This document shows positions 53,620 to 64,000 of a stretch of DNA of 64,000 nt, one piece after another. The notes under the pieces are model-generated. The model was not told where the DNA came from and searched no databases. It saw nothing but the letters and a program-made list of their open reading frames with translations. This DNA comes from Mermis nigrescens. Taxonomy: Eukaryota; Nematoda; Enoplea; Mermithida; Mermithidae. Location of the stretch: contig JAVLUZ010000142.1 in assembly GCA_036768485.1 (NCBI GenBank), forward strand, positions 15,596,407 through 15,660,406, written 5' to 3'. Every line of letters begins with the position of its first letter. Within the stretch, counting starts at the first letter, position 1. A program made the position numbers and the translations under genes.

Positions 53620-53687
53620 CAGCGCAATTTTTGAATCTCGTATTACATTTTGTTTAAGATCACCCATTAATATAATATAATAGCAGT

Positions 53688-53850
53688 TATAGTCTATGTT
53701 TTCAATCTAGTGCGTGAAATTCACTCAGTAAACCAATTAGCTTATTACTGTAAACACTCGACGCCAAGCAAGAGAAAAATCGAGTGCTACAGTAATAAGG
53801 ATATACGTTTTTCGAGCGGATCCATGCACTAGGTTAAAAAACAGACTATA
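53688..53850. mobile_element. Short MITE with TATAGTCTRTTTT ends
   Basis: Left TATAGTCTATGTTTTCAATC then TAGTGCGTG; right CATGCACTAGG then TTAAAAAACAGACTATA. About 163 bp with roughly 28-bp inverted ends, only 70 bp after the unc79 stop. Confidence 0.72.
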
Positions 53851-54233
53851 CTTTCGCTTTATGTTTTACTGATCGTAATCTGTCTTCGCAATAGAACGTT
53901 CAAATAATGCTACGTATCAGGGAATCGTTCAGAAAAATGTGTTTTTCGTAAGCCAGTGGCTTATCTTGACGAAAATTTCATATTAAAATTTAGTGGGTCG
54001 AGAAAGTACTTTATAGCAAGTACCTACTTGCTTTTTCAATATGCTTACCCCTAATATATTCCACTTTTTTTAATTGCAACTTGAATTCCCTGCTTGCGTG
54101 CATTGCAGTGACGTTTTGTTTATGCAGTTTAGGTAGATGCATTACAGACTTTAAGAAATAAATTGTCTAGGGCATAATTAATTACATAGCTATTGCTTTT
54201 ATATTTATTGTGTGTTTGGGCATTGTTTCTTGC

Positions 54234-54494
54234 TGTAGTCTGTTCCATTCCAAACGGCCCATTTTCGCAAAACTCGTATTGCTCTATTACTTTTCCACTG
54301 CATAAATGGCTTCTTCAATTATGTTCTCGTAGCGGCTGGTTGTTCTAAACTCTTCTTAATAATGTTTAATCTGCTTTGCTTAAAATTTAACGCATCTAAC
54401 AAACTATATACTTCAACAGCCCGATCCGTAAAATAATTTGCTACAGTAATAAGCCGTAAAACGAAAATAGGCCTTTGGACTTAAACAGGCTATA
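54234..54494. mobile_element. MITE L, copy 2
   Basis: Starts TGTAGTCTGTTCCATTCC, ends GACTTAAACAGGCTATA. Shares the TAGCGGCTGGTTG block with copy 1 at 21203-21460. Confidence 0.7.
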
Positions 54495-54507
54495 ATGAGA
54501 CGGACAT

Positions 54508-54770
54508 AGATGCACAGCATGGCCGATCTGGGGGTCAGCTCAGCTGGTGTGGGGGACTAGAATTGAGATATTTTTGTGGCCTAAAATGACCTCAAAAAGG
54601 AATTTAAGCGCTAAAATAGCGTCAAAATTACGTTATTATGCAGTTTCTGATCAATTGAAAACACTTGAGAAAATTTAATTTTCATTCATTTTTTGCCTTA
54701 ATATTGCCACATTTTCCAGAGAAAATTTCCCATTTTTCCATTCAGGGAGGTCTGAACCATACATGTACAG
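54508..54770. repeat. Family D repeat, copy 3 (inverted relative to copy 2)
   Basis: Starts GATGCACAGCATGGCCGATC and ends CAGGGAGGTCTGAACC. Blocks TGGCCTAAAATGACC and AAAATTACGTTATTA correspond to those of copy 2 in reverse. Confidence 0.65.
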
Positions 54771-54774
54771 TATG

Positions 54775-55165
54775 AAGATTCTGGGGGTCAGGCCCAACTC
54801 ATTTTTAAAAAGTGCCTTTTTTAGCTTAAAAACGAAGGTTGCACGTCAAAGACACTGTTTTTTGACGTTTTAGGCAATGCTCGTTTTTTCAAGAACATGA
54901 AAAGTGAAAAAATTTTCAAAAAATTTGATTAAATTGAACAAAATATAGTCAAAAAATGTGTATACCCAAAATTTGAGATTTGTGAGCCAAAAAATGAGCT
55001 AAACACGCTTAAAGGGCATACTTGTTGCAACTTTTACCAGCTTTTACGAAAAATCGATAATTCTGGGGAGGTCGCAACCATTTTGCGGGGGGTCAGTTGC
55101 CCTTGTGATGGGTCAAACCCTTTAAGAACACGTCCGGTTTGAATCCTCAAACCCCCTAAGTGCGT
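54775..55165. repeat. Family J repeat, copy 2
   Basis: Contains GATTAAATTGAACAAAATA and CCCTTTAAGAACACGTCC, and ends CCCCCTAAGTGCGTGTCTGG. Related in reverse to 29060-29640. Confidence 0.4.
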
Positions 55166-55184
55166 GTCTGGTGACGAATCTCCT

Positions 55185-55351
55185 TAGTCTGTTTCACACA
55201 AGTTCGGTCATAAATTTTAAAACTCCGAGAATAAGCTGACAGATTGCGATTATAGCATTTATCTGATAAATGTATAATTATCGTAACCCTCGGATAAGTG
55301 ACGATGAAAATCCTTAAAATTTATGCACGAAGTTACGTGAAACAGGCTATA
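55185..55351. mobile_element. Short MITE with TAGTCTGTTTCAC ends
   Basis: Left TAGTCTGTTTCACACAAG; right GTTACGTGAAACAGGCTATA. About 167 bp. The ends match those of MITEs K and L, pointing to one superfamily. Confidence 0.72.
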
Positions 55352-55908
55352 GAAACTTGTACCTGCTGACCTGAAATCCGTGTGTTGTCTGAATAAAATA
55401 ATATTAATCTCGTCTTATAATTATCTCTAATACGAAAATATAGGAAGAGGGAATAAATTGGGTTTTTGTCGTTGAATTCTATACTGTTTGTTACATTACT
55501 TGATTTATAAAGTTCAAACTGACGTTTTAATGAGCGAGTAAAAATCCAATTACGTCGTAAACAAAATATGAACAATGGGGTTCATTACAAGACAACAAAC
55601 CGCGTGCAGGACAACCTCATGTCCGCAGTCAAATGATAGTTTAAAAAGTTTTAAAGGCAACAAACATAAAGATTTAAACGCAGAAGTACCTACGATATGA
55701 AAGCAACATCTGCCGCTATGGCAGCGCAGCTGTTGCTTTGTTTCAGCATAAACACTCACAGAAGATGAATTTGGAACATAAAGCACATCGTTAAAAAGCA
55801 AAGTCACGTTATAATAGCGAAAGGTGATAATTAAGCATCTATGTTACAAATATAAATCAGTGCCAATGTGCTCGAAGTGACGCCTAATTAGCGTAGAAAT
55901 TATAAAAA

Positions 55909-56316
55909 TTAGGCGTCTGCGTCTATATACGTTATTCGATACAAATCAGGCATAGACATGCTGAAATAGTGGTCGCTAAGCTTGGTTTCTTCATTACATG
56001 GAGAATGTGAGCAGCCTTGATCTTGTGTTTCGTCCAGATCGATTCCAGAATCCGTAGATCGGATTAGCTTTGTCTCAAGATGATTTAATTGCTGCGATAC
56101 ACCTGAAAAATCATGTAGTAAATAAAAAGAAAGAGTGTCAACATAATTGGAAATTTTTGCATTGAAATTTAACAAGTTTTTGAGGAGAAATAGACTGTCA
56201 TCGTGATCGAGCGTCTCAACCATATATACGAGTACATTTAATTTTTTCCGATGAATACAATTGAGAAACGATAAATTAAATTCAGTTCGTTTCGAACAAA
56301 GCGCAAATACGGGGAA
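55909..56316 (-). CDS. Unidentified gene, last coding exon
   Basis: Reading on the - strand: CATAG acceptor, then FPVFALCSKRTEFNLSFLNC, IHRKKLNVLVYMVETLDHDD, SLFLLKNLLNFNAKISNYVD and a polar tail ending YRITYIDADA with TAA at 55909. 135 codons, phase 0 start, which agrees with the phase 0 end of the exon at 59352. Strongly helical first half, then a disordered acidic tail (STDSGIDLDETQD). The frame is open over the whole length and uses ordinary codons. The RRKL-like IHRKKLNVLVYM helix reminded me of DEPDC1-type RhoGAP domains, but the order of segments does not fit; no firm name. Confidence 0.6.
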   Translation of the reverse strand, partial: FPVFALCSKRTEFNLSFLNCIHRKKLNVLVYMVETLDHDDSLFLLKNLLNFNAKISNYVDTLSFYLLHDFSGVSQQLNHLETKLIRSTDSGIDLDETQDQGCSHSPCNEETKLSDHYFSMSMPDLYRITYIDADA

Positions 56317-57890
56317 CTATGATCCGTCTCATAAATAGCCGGGAGGCACTCTCAATACTCAATACAATTAGAGGCGACAATACAAAAATCTATAATCATT
56401 ACTTATTTTATTGGCTTTACTCATTCGCGGCAAAATGTTAATGGCATGACGCTCTCAGCGACTTCGCTCTGATGTAACTTATTGACTTTTGGCAACCAAA
56501 GAATGTTCCTTTTTAAAGTTGGAACATTTTAAATTTTGGAAAGAATCTTAGATTAAGTCACAATTAGTATGAAAAGATATATAATGCAAAACAACTTTAC
56601 ATAAATTAATTGTTCTAGAAAATATCTAACTTTGTTGTTGAAAGCAGAGATACGTACCAGAGGTGTACAGCTTTGTCTATGTGAGTTTAAGACAACTTTG
56701 GGAATCAGGTGGAGATGAATGTCTAAGCTGTATCTATTGTAACTACGAGAGTTACACGGTTTGGCGAACTTGTGTTAGCAGTTCGCGGTAGCCATTTACA
56801 TAGCCAATACTAGTAGCTATATACGATAGTGCACTGTGGGCTATGCCTTCGGTTTTCCCATCATTTCCCAAATTTTCAATATAAAAAACAATAAGATACT
56901 TGTCCGGTAACATAGAATTAAGTATATGATAATAGTAATTGTTTTATGCATTACCGCTCGTATTAGTTTAGAACATTCGATCTGAGTTAAAAGTATTCCA
57001 GTATTATGTTATTTTAACGTAAACTTCGTTTACTGTAATGATCCTATGAGGCCATCTTAGTTAGTTGGTTGACTGACGTACGATTATATAGTCGAGTACG
57101 TTTTTATTCGTTTTTGCGTTATTTTGTTGTCCGGCACCAAGCCGTGTATATAGCGATAGAAATAAAATAGAAAACCTACCCAGGGGTTTCGTTATACCGC
57201 GGGTAAGGTCGGTAATTCCCATCGTCGAGGATTTCGGGATTCTTAGTGGAGGAATATGTGAATTTCGTGTGATTATTTATTTCGTTTAAAAGTCTTCATT
57301 CTTTTCTCAATCCTAAAATTGGTTAAAATTATTATTTAATCTTTAATGATGATTGATCAGTCTAGAGCTCGTTGGTGTTGTTTTCAAATTTCATTGTGCT
57401 ACATACATTAGGAACCAAAAACATTTCTGATCAAGCCTAACCCAGAAAAGAAGTTAAATCATCAACTTGAGCATTGAGATAGGTCAACTGACCTCCGCGG
57501 CAATACCGAGATTTAGGTAGGTAGTCTTAGGGCTTAGTGCGTAGCTGCTGAGATCACCCGACAAGAAGCGGTCAGCAATATTAGGACCGAGGGGATCGAA
57601 GCCGTTAGGTCTGTAAGGGTCCAAAGACCGGAGTCAGCCCAGACTAAGCGATCGGGGCCAGCGCTGAGTGCAGATCTAAGTACCTAAGTACCTAAGTAAG
57701 TCTCGAAGGTGAATACACCCGCGTTCGTGTTGTTTTAGTAAACACGGACCGGCCCTGTATTTACACTATTCGTATTGTGCTAAAATATTACTAAAAGCAG
57801 TCTAGATGCTGAAATGGCACAAAAACTATATATTCGAGGGTTTGTAGATAATTCAAAGCAACTGTCATATTTTTGTATAGTTATATAATC
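56317..57890. other. Intron of the - strand gene, partly GC-richer, unassigned
   Basis: 57180-57790 is clearly richer in G and C than the surroundings, with CTAAGTAC repeated three times near 57672. The part 56650-57190 ends with an AATAAAATAG signal and looks somewhat like a solo LTR, but I find no second copy, no primer site and no TG...CA ends I trust. Confidence 0.3.
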
Positions 57891-57896
57891 AATAGT

Positions 57897-58895
57897 GTCC
57901 AGAGTGGCCGTCCACCCAGGGTGGCCGTCCCATGCTGTATGAGTGCAAAATTAGGGCGCGAATTTTCCAGGGTGGCCGGGGCCGCCCATCTAGCCTGTCC
58001 TCCATACAGGCAGGCCGCCCGTCCAGGATGGCCGTCCACAGTAAAACATGACTCAATTATTCTGTCCAGAGTGGCCGTCCGTCTCTGCTATATTTAGTTT
58101 CTATTCTAAATGTTACGTAATATTGCGACGATATTTATTTGAATATCACTCAAATGAGTACCATACACTGGCATTATCTGTTCTACAAAATGCACCTAAT
58201 TGATATGCTTCTAGCACAATAAGAGAAGCAACTCATTTGGGTGCTTCTTTTTTTATTTTGTCATGCTCTTGTCAAACGAAATGTGTGCGCAGGATGTTCC
58301 CGTCAGCAAAAAAGCACACTTACAGTTTTATTCAAGTATTCTAGTTAAGTTGTGAGGTGGTTACCTGACACCATAAATGATTTTGAGAAGGCAAAATTCA
58401 TTGTTGCAGCTATTCAAAATATTACTTTTACTGTGGTAGTAGCTAGAACTCACGTTTGAATAAATAAATAAGCAGAAAGTTTTTTGGGTGAGCCAGAATA
58501 GCAGCTCAATACTTCATACATTGAATAAGTCATATTCCTTTATGCTACTCACTAAAACAAACCTATAAACCAACCATAAGCTATCTTTTTTATAAACAAT
58601 TATCATACAACAGTCGAAAAATCGAGACGGTCGGAGAAATGGAATTTTAGGCAATCTGAAGATGACCTGTTTCAGTCTCAGAAATAGAATCAAGACAGTA
58701 GGTGAATTGGGACGGCCGAAGAAAGGTGACAGAGCGGTTAGGCCATCTAGCCTATTGTGACGGCCAGGCTGGACGGGCGACCATATAGGACGGACGGCCG
58801 ACCTGGAAAAATAAATCAAACACGAAGACAGCCACCCTGGACGGACAGCCAGGCTGGACGGATGGCTACTTAGGACGGACAGCCACCCTGAAGAG
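57897..58895. mobile_element. Foldback-like element 3 (arms of a CCAGGGTGGCCGTCC unit)
   Basis: The left arm (57897-58090) repeats CCAGAGTGGCCGTCC-type units with one long interruption. The right arm (58735-58895) has the reverse complements (GGACGGACAGCCACCCTGG). Just inside the right arm (58612-58734) lies a diverged half of the foldback 1 repeat (CGGTCGGAGAAATGG, AATTGGGACGG). Spacer otherwise single copy. Confidence 0.65.
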
Positions 58896-59069
58896 TACCA
58901 TAAAATTTCCATCCGTTTTGGTTTCTGCAACCTGAACCGCCTGCGCGTTATTTTAGGCTATACTCTTATTGCTTAAGCTAAATAAACGAATAAATAACTC
59001 AGGGAACCGCAAATGCATGAAGCATAATATGCGGCAATATTGGTTTTCGAAATGTAATAGATGTCGAGA

Positions 59070-59315
59070 ACATGCATGTAACGAATTGAAACGTCGGGTG
59101 GGCGTCCCCTGCCATTTTTTGGGGGGGGGCTGGTACATGTGCTCCAATTTTTGGCCAAAACGGCTAAAAAACCACCTAAAAGCGGCCAAAATTTTTTTCA
59201 CAAATCAGGGGTCAAAAATTTTCTGGCTTTGGGAGATATGGGAACGATCAACTTGGGATCGCCCCATCCCACCTAACTTTGGGTGGGGGTCGCCCAATTC
59301 TTCCTCTTACATGTA
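59070..59315 (+). mobile_element. Family C MITE, copy 5
   Basis: Starts near ACATGCATGTAACG and ends TTCCTCTTACATGT. Blocks CCAAAACGGCTAAAAAACC and CTGGCTTTGGGAGATATGGG as in the other copies; slightly longer, with an extra GGGTGGGGGTCG near the right end. Confidence 0.75.
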
Positions 59316-59351
59316 CGGTTGAGGATCTGAAACTCAAACGGGTGATTTTAC

Positions 59352-59697
59352 CGGACTGATTGACAAAGACATGTTATAGAAATATGAAGTACCAGCGTAA
59401 AAATTATTTTCCTCTTGCTCATTGTTAAGTAGATGCCAGTTGCCGAATTCGTCTAAAACGGGTAAAGGAAGGAAAATCTCCCGTCGATTTTCGATCATGA
59501 CCAACAATAAGCGGGCACACGTCAACAGCTTAGAAATTTCTGGCACTGAGCTAGGGAATATGACCGGCGTGAAATGGATCAGCAGATCTGTATAGTTCGC
59601 CGTAGTTGGCCCACCAGATATTTCTAGCAGATTGTGCAATGCTTTGCACATCAAATATGTTGATTGTTGTGCGGCGAAAGGAAGTTCGTGTATTATG
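59352..59697 (-). CDS. Unidentified gene, internal exon with RhoGAP-like C-terminal helices
   Basis: On the - strand: TATAG acceptor with one leading base, then IIHELPFAAQQSTYLMCKAL, HNLLEISGGPTTANYTDLLI, HFTPVIFPSS and LLVMIENRREIFLPL. Donor CCG|GTAAAA in phase 0. The LP..., N-(M/Y)T-x-L-x-x-x-F-x-P and I-x-N-x-x-x-I-F spacing is that of the last helices of a RhoGAP domain; the catalytic arginine finger would lie upstream, outside what I can identify. The gene is presumed to continue 5' beyond 59.7 kb, but I could not find more exons with confidence. Confidence 0.6.
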
Positions 59698-59897
59698 CTA
59701 TAAATGTAACAACTCTAAACTATGATCGTGTGAAAACAGAAAATGCTAGATCATTATCATGAGACAGAAAGTTCTAAAGCTGTTCAAAAATTCGTAGTAT
59801 AGCTGACGTTGCAAAATTGCCTTATAACTCTTGAAAGGCTTCGCTCTGAGGTTCTGTTTTCTAAATTTATCCATTCTTCATCATTTATGACGTGCAA

Positions 59898-60050
59898 GCA
59901 CACATGGGCGTGGGGGTTAGCCCCAGAATCTGAAAAACCCCTGCTAAAATCGATAAAATCCCGGAATTGAATTTTGGCATGTTTTTCGGATTTTTGCCGG
60001 TTTTAGCCCCCCCCCGGAATTTGGCTGCTGCCCATGTACGTGTGCATGGC
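59898..60050. repeat. Family B-like short repeat (diverged)
   Basis: CACACATGGGCGTGGGGG start, CCCCAGAATCTGAAAAACCCC, GGAATTGAATTTTGG, end GGCTGCTGCCCATGTACGTG. Resembles 386-538 more than full-length B. Confidence 0.6.
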
Positions 60051-60351
60051 ACACATTGTTTGATTTTCCTTCGAAAAATGCAATAAAACCGATTTGCGAA
60101 ATCGGTTCGTGTATTTGCTAACAATTTTTGCAACTAATATTTAGTCTAGCCAGTGGTTGTTATCATCAAATTAACAAGCACTGATGTGATCTTCATGAGG
60201 CGTGGTTTCGCGTCGTTCTTCACCAGAGTGAATTTACTTCTTGGACAAGATGCGACTTATTCTCAAATTTGTAAGCAACTTTAAAGAACTTTCACAAATG
60301 ATTAAAAACGTCATTTTCAAATTGTAATTGTTAGCAAAAACTTGTGGTACG

Positions 60352-60515
60352 GCTGTGGCCATATATGGGAATGGGGGAGGGGAGAAAGGTTTGAGAGAAT
60401 AGATTTCCTAAGAAAAGACATACACCCAGAAGTTGATTTTGGTATGTTTTTTGCAAGTTTTGCTGGTTTCATACCAGCCAGACCCCCCAGAATTTGACTG
60501 TTGCTAATGTATGGT
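60352..60515. repeat. Family B-like short repeat (diverged)
   Basis: Starts GGCCATATATGGGAATGGGGG, ends CCCCCCAGAATTTGACTGTTG and CTAATGTATGG. Confidence 0.45.
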
Positions 60516-61248
60516 TGTGGCGCGTATTCTCGTACTTATGAGCCGGAAAACCAGACTCAAAAAAAGTTTCTATCGACAAATAATGTATGAATATACTCAG
60601 CCCTTACGCATTCACGCGGGTTGCTGTCCGGTCATCTATTTTTCTTGTTTTAGGAAAAATATGCAAAGTCAAGAATTGTTTATGATTTGCAGTAAGAAAA
60701 TGGAAAAGCTGAAAACGGCCAACAAACTTGGAATTGCCAACTAATTCGCGAAATATTCAAAAATATTCACTTAAGAATTTGAATCGCGCGCGAATACAGT
60801 CAAAACAATCTCAAGTCAATTCAAAGTTTATTAAATAAAAGCAGAGCAAATAAAATTATATGTTTGTGCACTCGAGCAATGCAATAGTTGTCGGTAAGGA
60901 AAAACTTAATGGTGGCCGGGCGGCCGCACCCGCTAACCCAACATAGTTAACGAGATAAAGAATGCATATGTATGTATTTTTCAATAATTTCTGGCCTCAC
61001 TTATTGTAATTTCGTAAAATTTTCTAATGTATTAGGTGATTTATTAAATTTCTTTTCCACTTTCGGATTATCGCTAAAAATAAAGAAATATAGATAGCAC
61101 ACCATAAACATTGTTTTCATAAAATTCCTGCAAAATGTCACATAAAAGAAAATCGTGTTAGGGAACCGTCGAGAAAACTAACTTCCCTTCGCGCGTGAAT
61201 AGCAGATTTTACAACTTATTCTCTGACTGTTTAGGGAAGTAGAGGTCA
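60516..61248. other. No recognised feature
   Basis: AT-rich with one GC patch near 60915 (GGTGGCCGGGCGGCCGC). A short open frame at 60511-60744 lacks splice support and I do not call it. Confidence 0.4.
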
Positions 61249-62692
61249 TAGGCGTTGCTAGGGGGGCATTGGGGGCACATGCCCCCTGAAATTTTTCAGC
61301 AATGTTGTTGATTTTTCTGTTGCAATAATGTGTGTCCAGAAAACTGAGTTCAAAAAGGCAAAAACGTCTAAATTTTTCGGCGCTCCGAGCCGAGTTATTA
61401 TTATTTATTGTTATATAGATCCAATGAATTTAAAAGCTTGAATCAGCTAAAATAATCCAGTACTTCACATCCCTTTAGTATGCACTATTTGTTCGTTGAA
61501 TGAAACTGCGCATGTTTGTTGAGCATAATAGTAAAAGTGCGAAAATGATTGTGTACCAGTTTGTCTATTCTTTGCTTTGTTTGTCTTTCTTTACAAGCAC
61601 ACATAATCCTATTTTAAATGAAAGGAATGGCTTAATTTTCTTATTTTATTGCGCATTTCCTGTTTTCTGAACTGAATCTTGTTAATAAGAAGGCCACAAA
61701 CGGGCCTGAACACGGTAAGAACAAAATTTTCATTGATACATTTTTCTATATCTTATTGGCAGCGATCCGTTGTTGCTCTATGTAATAAGCACAGGTCTAA
61801 AAACGCATTTCAGCTCAGAAGTTTTGTGGAATGTAAGAGTTCATCAATTTTAAATGTTTTTGGGCTTGATTTAGGATCGAAATTTGGCCAATTTCGCGAA
61901 AAGTTTGACGTTACTATTTAACAATAAAATGCTTTTTTTACTAAATTTTCTGGGACTCTGCCCCGGACCCCGCTGGGAACGCTTGAGCGTGCCACACCAG
62001 ACCCCCCCCGCAGTCGTAAAATCTCGTTGTACATGTGCAACGAGATTTTAAGGAGAACAAGCCAGGTAAAAGGGTTAGGAATTTCTAAAAATTTCCGGCG
62101 TTTCGTGCCGGCATTAATTTGTCTGTTTTGTGTGATTTAAGCGGTACAAATTGAGTTTTAAGTGCAAAAACGTCAAAGTTTTCCGGCGCATAGCGCCGCC
62201 AGTTACTGTTCTTTCTCCAGCATTGCGTTCAAAAGCCTAAATCACTCAAAATATCTTCAGACAAAGTTAGTAATTCGCAGTTTTATTGTTAGAAACTTGA
62301 ACTGTCAAAATTGTTTTGTACAAATTTGATAATTTTCTGCTCAGTCAGACTATTAGTATTCACAGAACTACAAAATGTTAAGGGCGGTAAAGAATGACTA
62401 AATTTCTTGACACTTTGCGCCACTTATGATTTCCGAACTAATTGTCAATAGAAAGGCCGTAAATTGTACATGAAACGGTAAAAATTCTGAAAATTTTCGG
62501 CACTTCGCGCCGCTTTACACTTTTTGTATTTTTGATCGTCAGAAACCCATAAATTAACTAAGCTACATTACTAAAGGTCGAAAAACTCAGTTTTACTATA
62601 CATAACGTTACTTGCATTCAATGCAAAAGCAAAAGTAGTCTTAAAAAATTTTGATTTATGCCCCCCCCGAACCAAAATCCTGGCTACGCCTC
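61249..62692 (-). mobile_element. Element I, copy 2 (uninterrupted)
   Basis: Reverse orientation: starts AGGCGTTGCTAGGGGGGC and ends CCTGGCTACGCCT. Collinear in reverse with 34920-36879, without the hAT MITE. Includes the 34-bp palindrome at 62017-62050 and several GGCGC-type motifs. About 1.44 kb, no transposase. Confidence 0.85.
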
Positions 62693-63778
62693 GGTAGAGG
62701 TACCAAGCGCCTCTCCGTACGAAAATTCTAACCGCGATTGGTGGTCAGGCAGTGAACAAATCGCCAGTAAGCTACGAGCAAAATTTTTTGAATATTTCTG
62801 AAAAATTTTCAATGTATAACCAAATTTTTATATTGAATGGATGTGCAGGAAATTTGACATTGTTCTTTTAATACGATAAAAGAGAAGTGTTATATCAAGT
62901 GGACATTACCTGTGTAGATAGAGAAGTGTTATATCAAGTGGGGATTGAATAGATATAGCACAAAATTCGACAGATAACTTGTCGAAAAATCCACCGTCTA
63001 CATTCTGCAGATATTCCTGAATAGACAAAAAGTGATTATCTTTAAGACGATACGGTAGCAAAGGAGTAAAAAATATGACATATAGTTTGAATTGTTCAAC
63101 TTTTCAAAAATGTACTATATAGTCTCTAGATATACCAACCTAAGGCGTATCAAAAATTTTCAGCTCAATTACCCGCGACTATCATTGTTTCCAGAAATAT
63201 CTTTTTTTCGCGTTCTATCGAAATTCCCTGAGTGAGAGTGAACAATGAAAAATACCTAATAATATTATTGTTATAATGTACGACCAATAATATTTTTACT
63301 GGTTTGATTTATTACAACTTTTTTAACATCTGGCGGAATGAGTCGACGAGCAGTTCAGATTTTTCAAGAATACAAGGCCTTGCAAAACGCAATTAAACTT
63401 ATTCAGTGATTTATTAAAATCTTTAGCGAAATACAGATCGAAAAAAAAACATAAAGTTCCCGAAGTTCTCTTTCCGATTGTAGAAAAGCTTCTTAGTCAT
63501 GTTCCATAGATGCACTGTAGCGGTCTCAAGCGACAGCTGGTCTTTGAGTCACTCCGAAAGCTTTTTTGAGCCAAAGCGGTCTCAAAAATTAAAATAAATG
63601 TTAGGATATCATAAAAAATATCTGAATCTACAGTTTCAGGTCAACTTTGAGCGCTTTTACAAAAGCACTTTTATTTTCGTCCATTTGTGGCCTTCATTTT
63701 GCCTTCTTTTCACCGGAAATTTTCATTTTTTCATTCTGAGGACCCCCTCTTCGATTTCTCTTTCATGTCTGTTCAGCA
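62693..63778. other. No gene recognised
   Basis: AT-rich. At about 62880-62945 the string GAGAAGTGTTATATCAAGTG occurs twice, 42 bp apart, a small tandem duplication. A diverged D-like segment may occupy 63598-63770. Confidence 0.4.
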
Positions 63779-64000
63779 TACCTGGGCGTAGAAGGCGTGC
63801 GGGGGTATGCACCCCCCAGAAACCATAATGCCCCCTCCCCCAGAAACCAAAATACACCCCAGAATTTGATTTTTGAATTTTTTTTCGCAATTGTTTTGTG
63901 CCAATGGATAGTGCTCGATGAAATCGTTGAAAATAGTGTTTTCTCGCCATACCACCATTTTTAAGGCCATTTTTTGACCTTTAAAAGTCTTGCACCCCCC
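63779..64000 (-). repeat. Family B repeat, copy 6 (cut by window end)
   Basis: Reverse orientation, starts TACCTGGGCGTAGAAGG; carries GTGCCAATGGATAGTGC and CATACCACCATTTTTAAGG and runs off the window in a C-run. Confidence 0.82.

Noticed and set aside
56650..57190. Possible solo LTR
   Set aside because: No second copy, no primer-binding site, no clear TG...CA termini or target duplication.
60511..60744. 77-codon frame near the family B remnant
   Set aside because: Partly from repeat sequence, no splice or homology support.
1..64000. CRISPR arrays, operons, bacterial promoters or ribosome binding sites
   Set aside because: The DNA is eukaryotic with spliced genes; tandem repeats seen are satellites or transposon arms without spacers.

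Overview
The window is animal nuclear DNA: AT-rich, full of introns, dense with non-autonomous DNA transposons, and with no bacterial, organellar or viral gene layout. One gene dominates. From base 1 to 53619 on the + strand I can place 36 exons that encode roughly the last 2050 residues of UNC79, the large accessory subunit of the NALCN sodium-leak channel complex. The 5' part of the gene lies outside the window. The C-terminal third (43.5-53.6 kb) follows the vertebrate protein almost segment by segment, and nearly all intron phases agree. The host is a non-vertebrate metazoan; I cannot fix the phylum from this sequence.

Tail-to-tail with unc79, on the - strand, are two exons of a second gene (59697-59352 and 56316-55909) with compatible phase. 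They encode a C-terminus with a weak RhoGAP-like helical region. I do not recognise this gene with certainty.

Introns and intergenic DNA are mostly mobile or repetitive. (1) Six hAT-type MITEs start CAGTG and end CACTG, each with an 8-bp target duplication. (2) There is a G/C-run repeat family (B), a 210-240-bp family with ACATGTAAC ends (C), and a third dispersed family (D). (3) A 1.4-kb element with AGGCGTAGCCAGG ends is present twice, once interrupted by a hAT MITE and once as the empty site. (4) A 3.15-kb element with TTAA at both ends and inverted repeats of more than 600 bp carries a C2H2 zinc-finger ORF. (5) Four foldback-like elements of about 1 kb have arms made of short tandem repeats whose unit differs in each. 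(6) There is an array of about 125-175-bp units (9.0-10.2 kb) and a group of TATAGTCTGTTTC-ended MITEs.

The most unusual observations are unc79 introns flanked by direct repeats (11 of 11 bp for intron 27, 11 of 12 bp for intron 6). In these introns strict GT-AG splicing would break the frame by one base, while repeat-precise removal restores it. This is what an intron born by transposon insertion would look like, though sequencing error is not excluded. The four foldback elements with unrelated tandem-repeat arms are the second point of interest. Exon limits are read by eye from splice consensus, phase and remembered similarity to vertebrate UNC79; no alignment was run.
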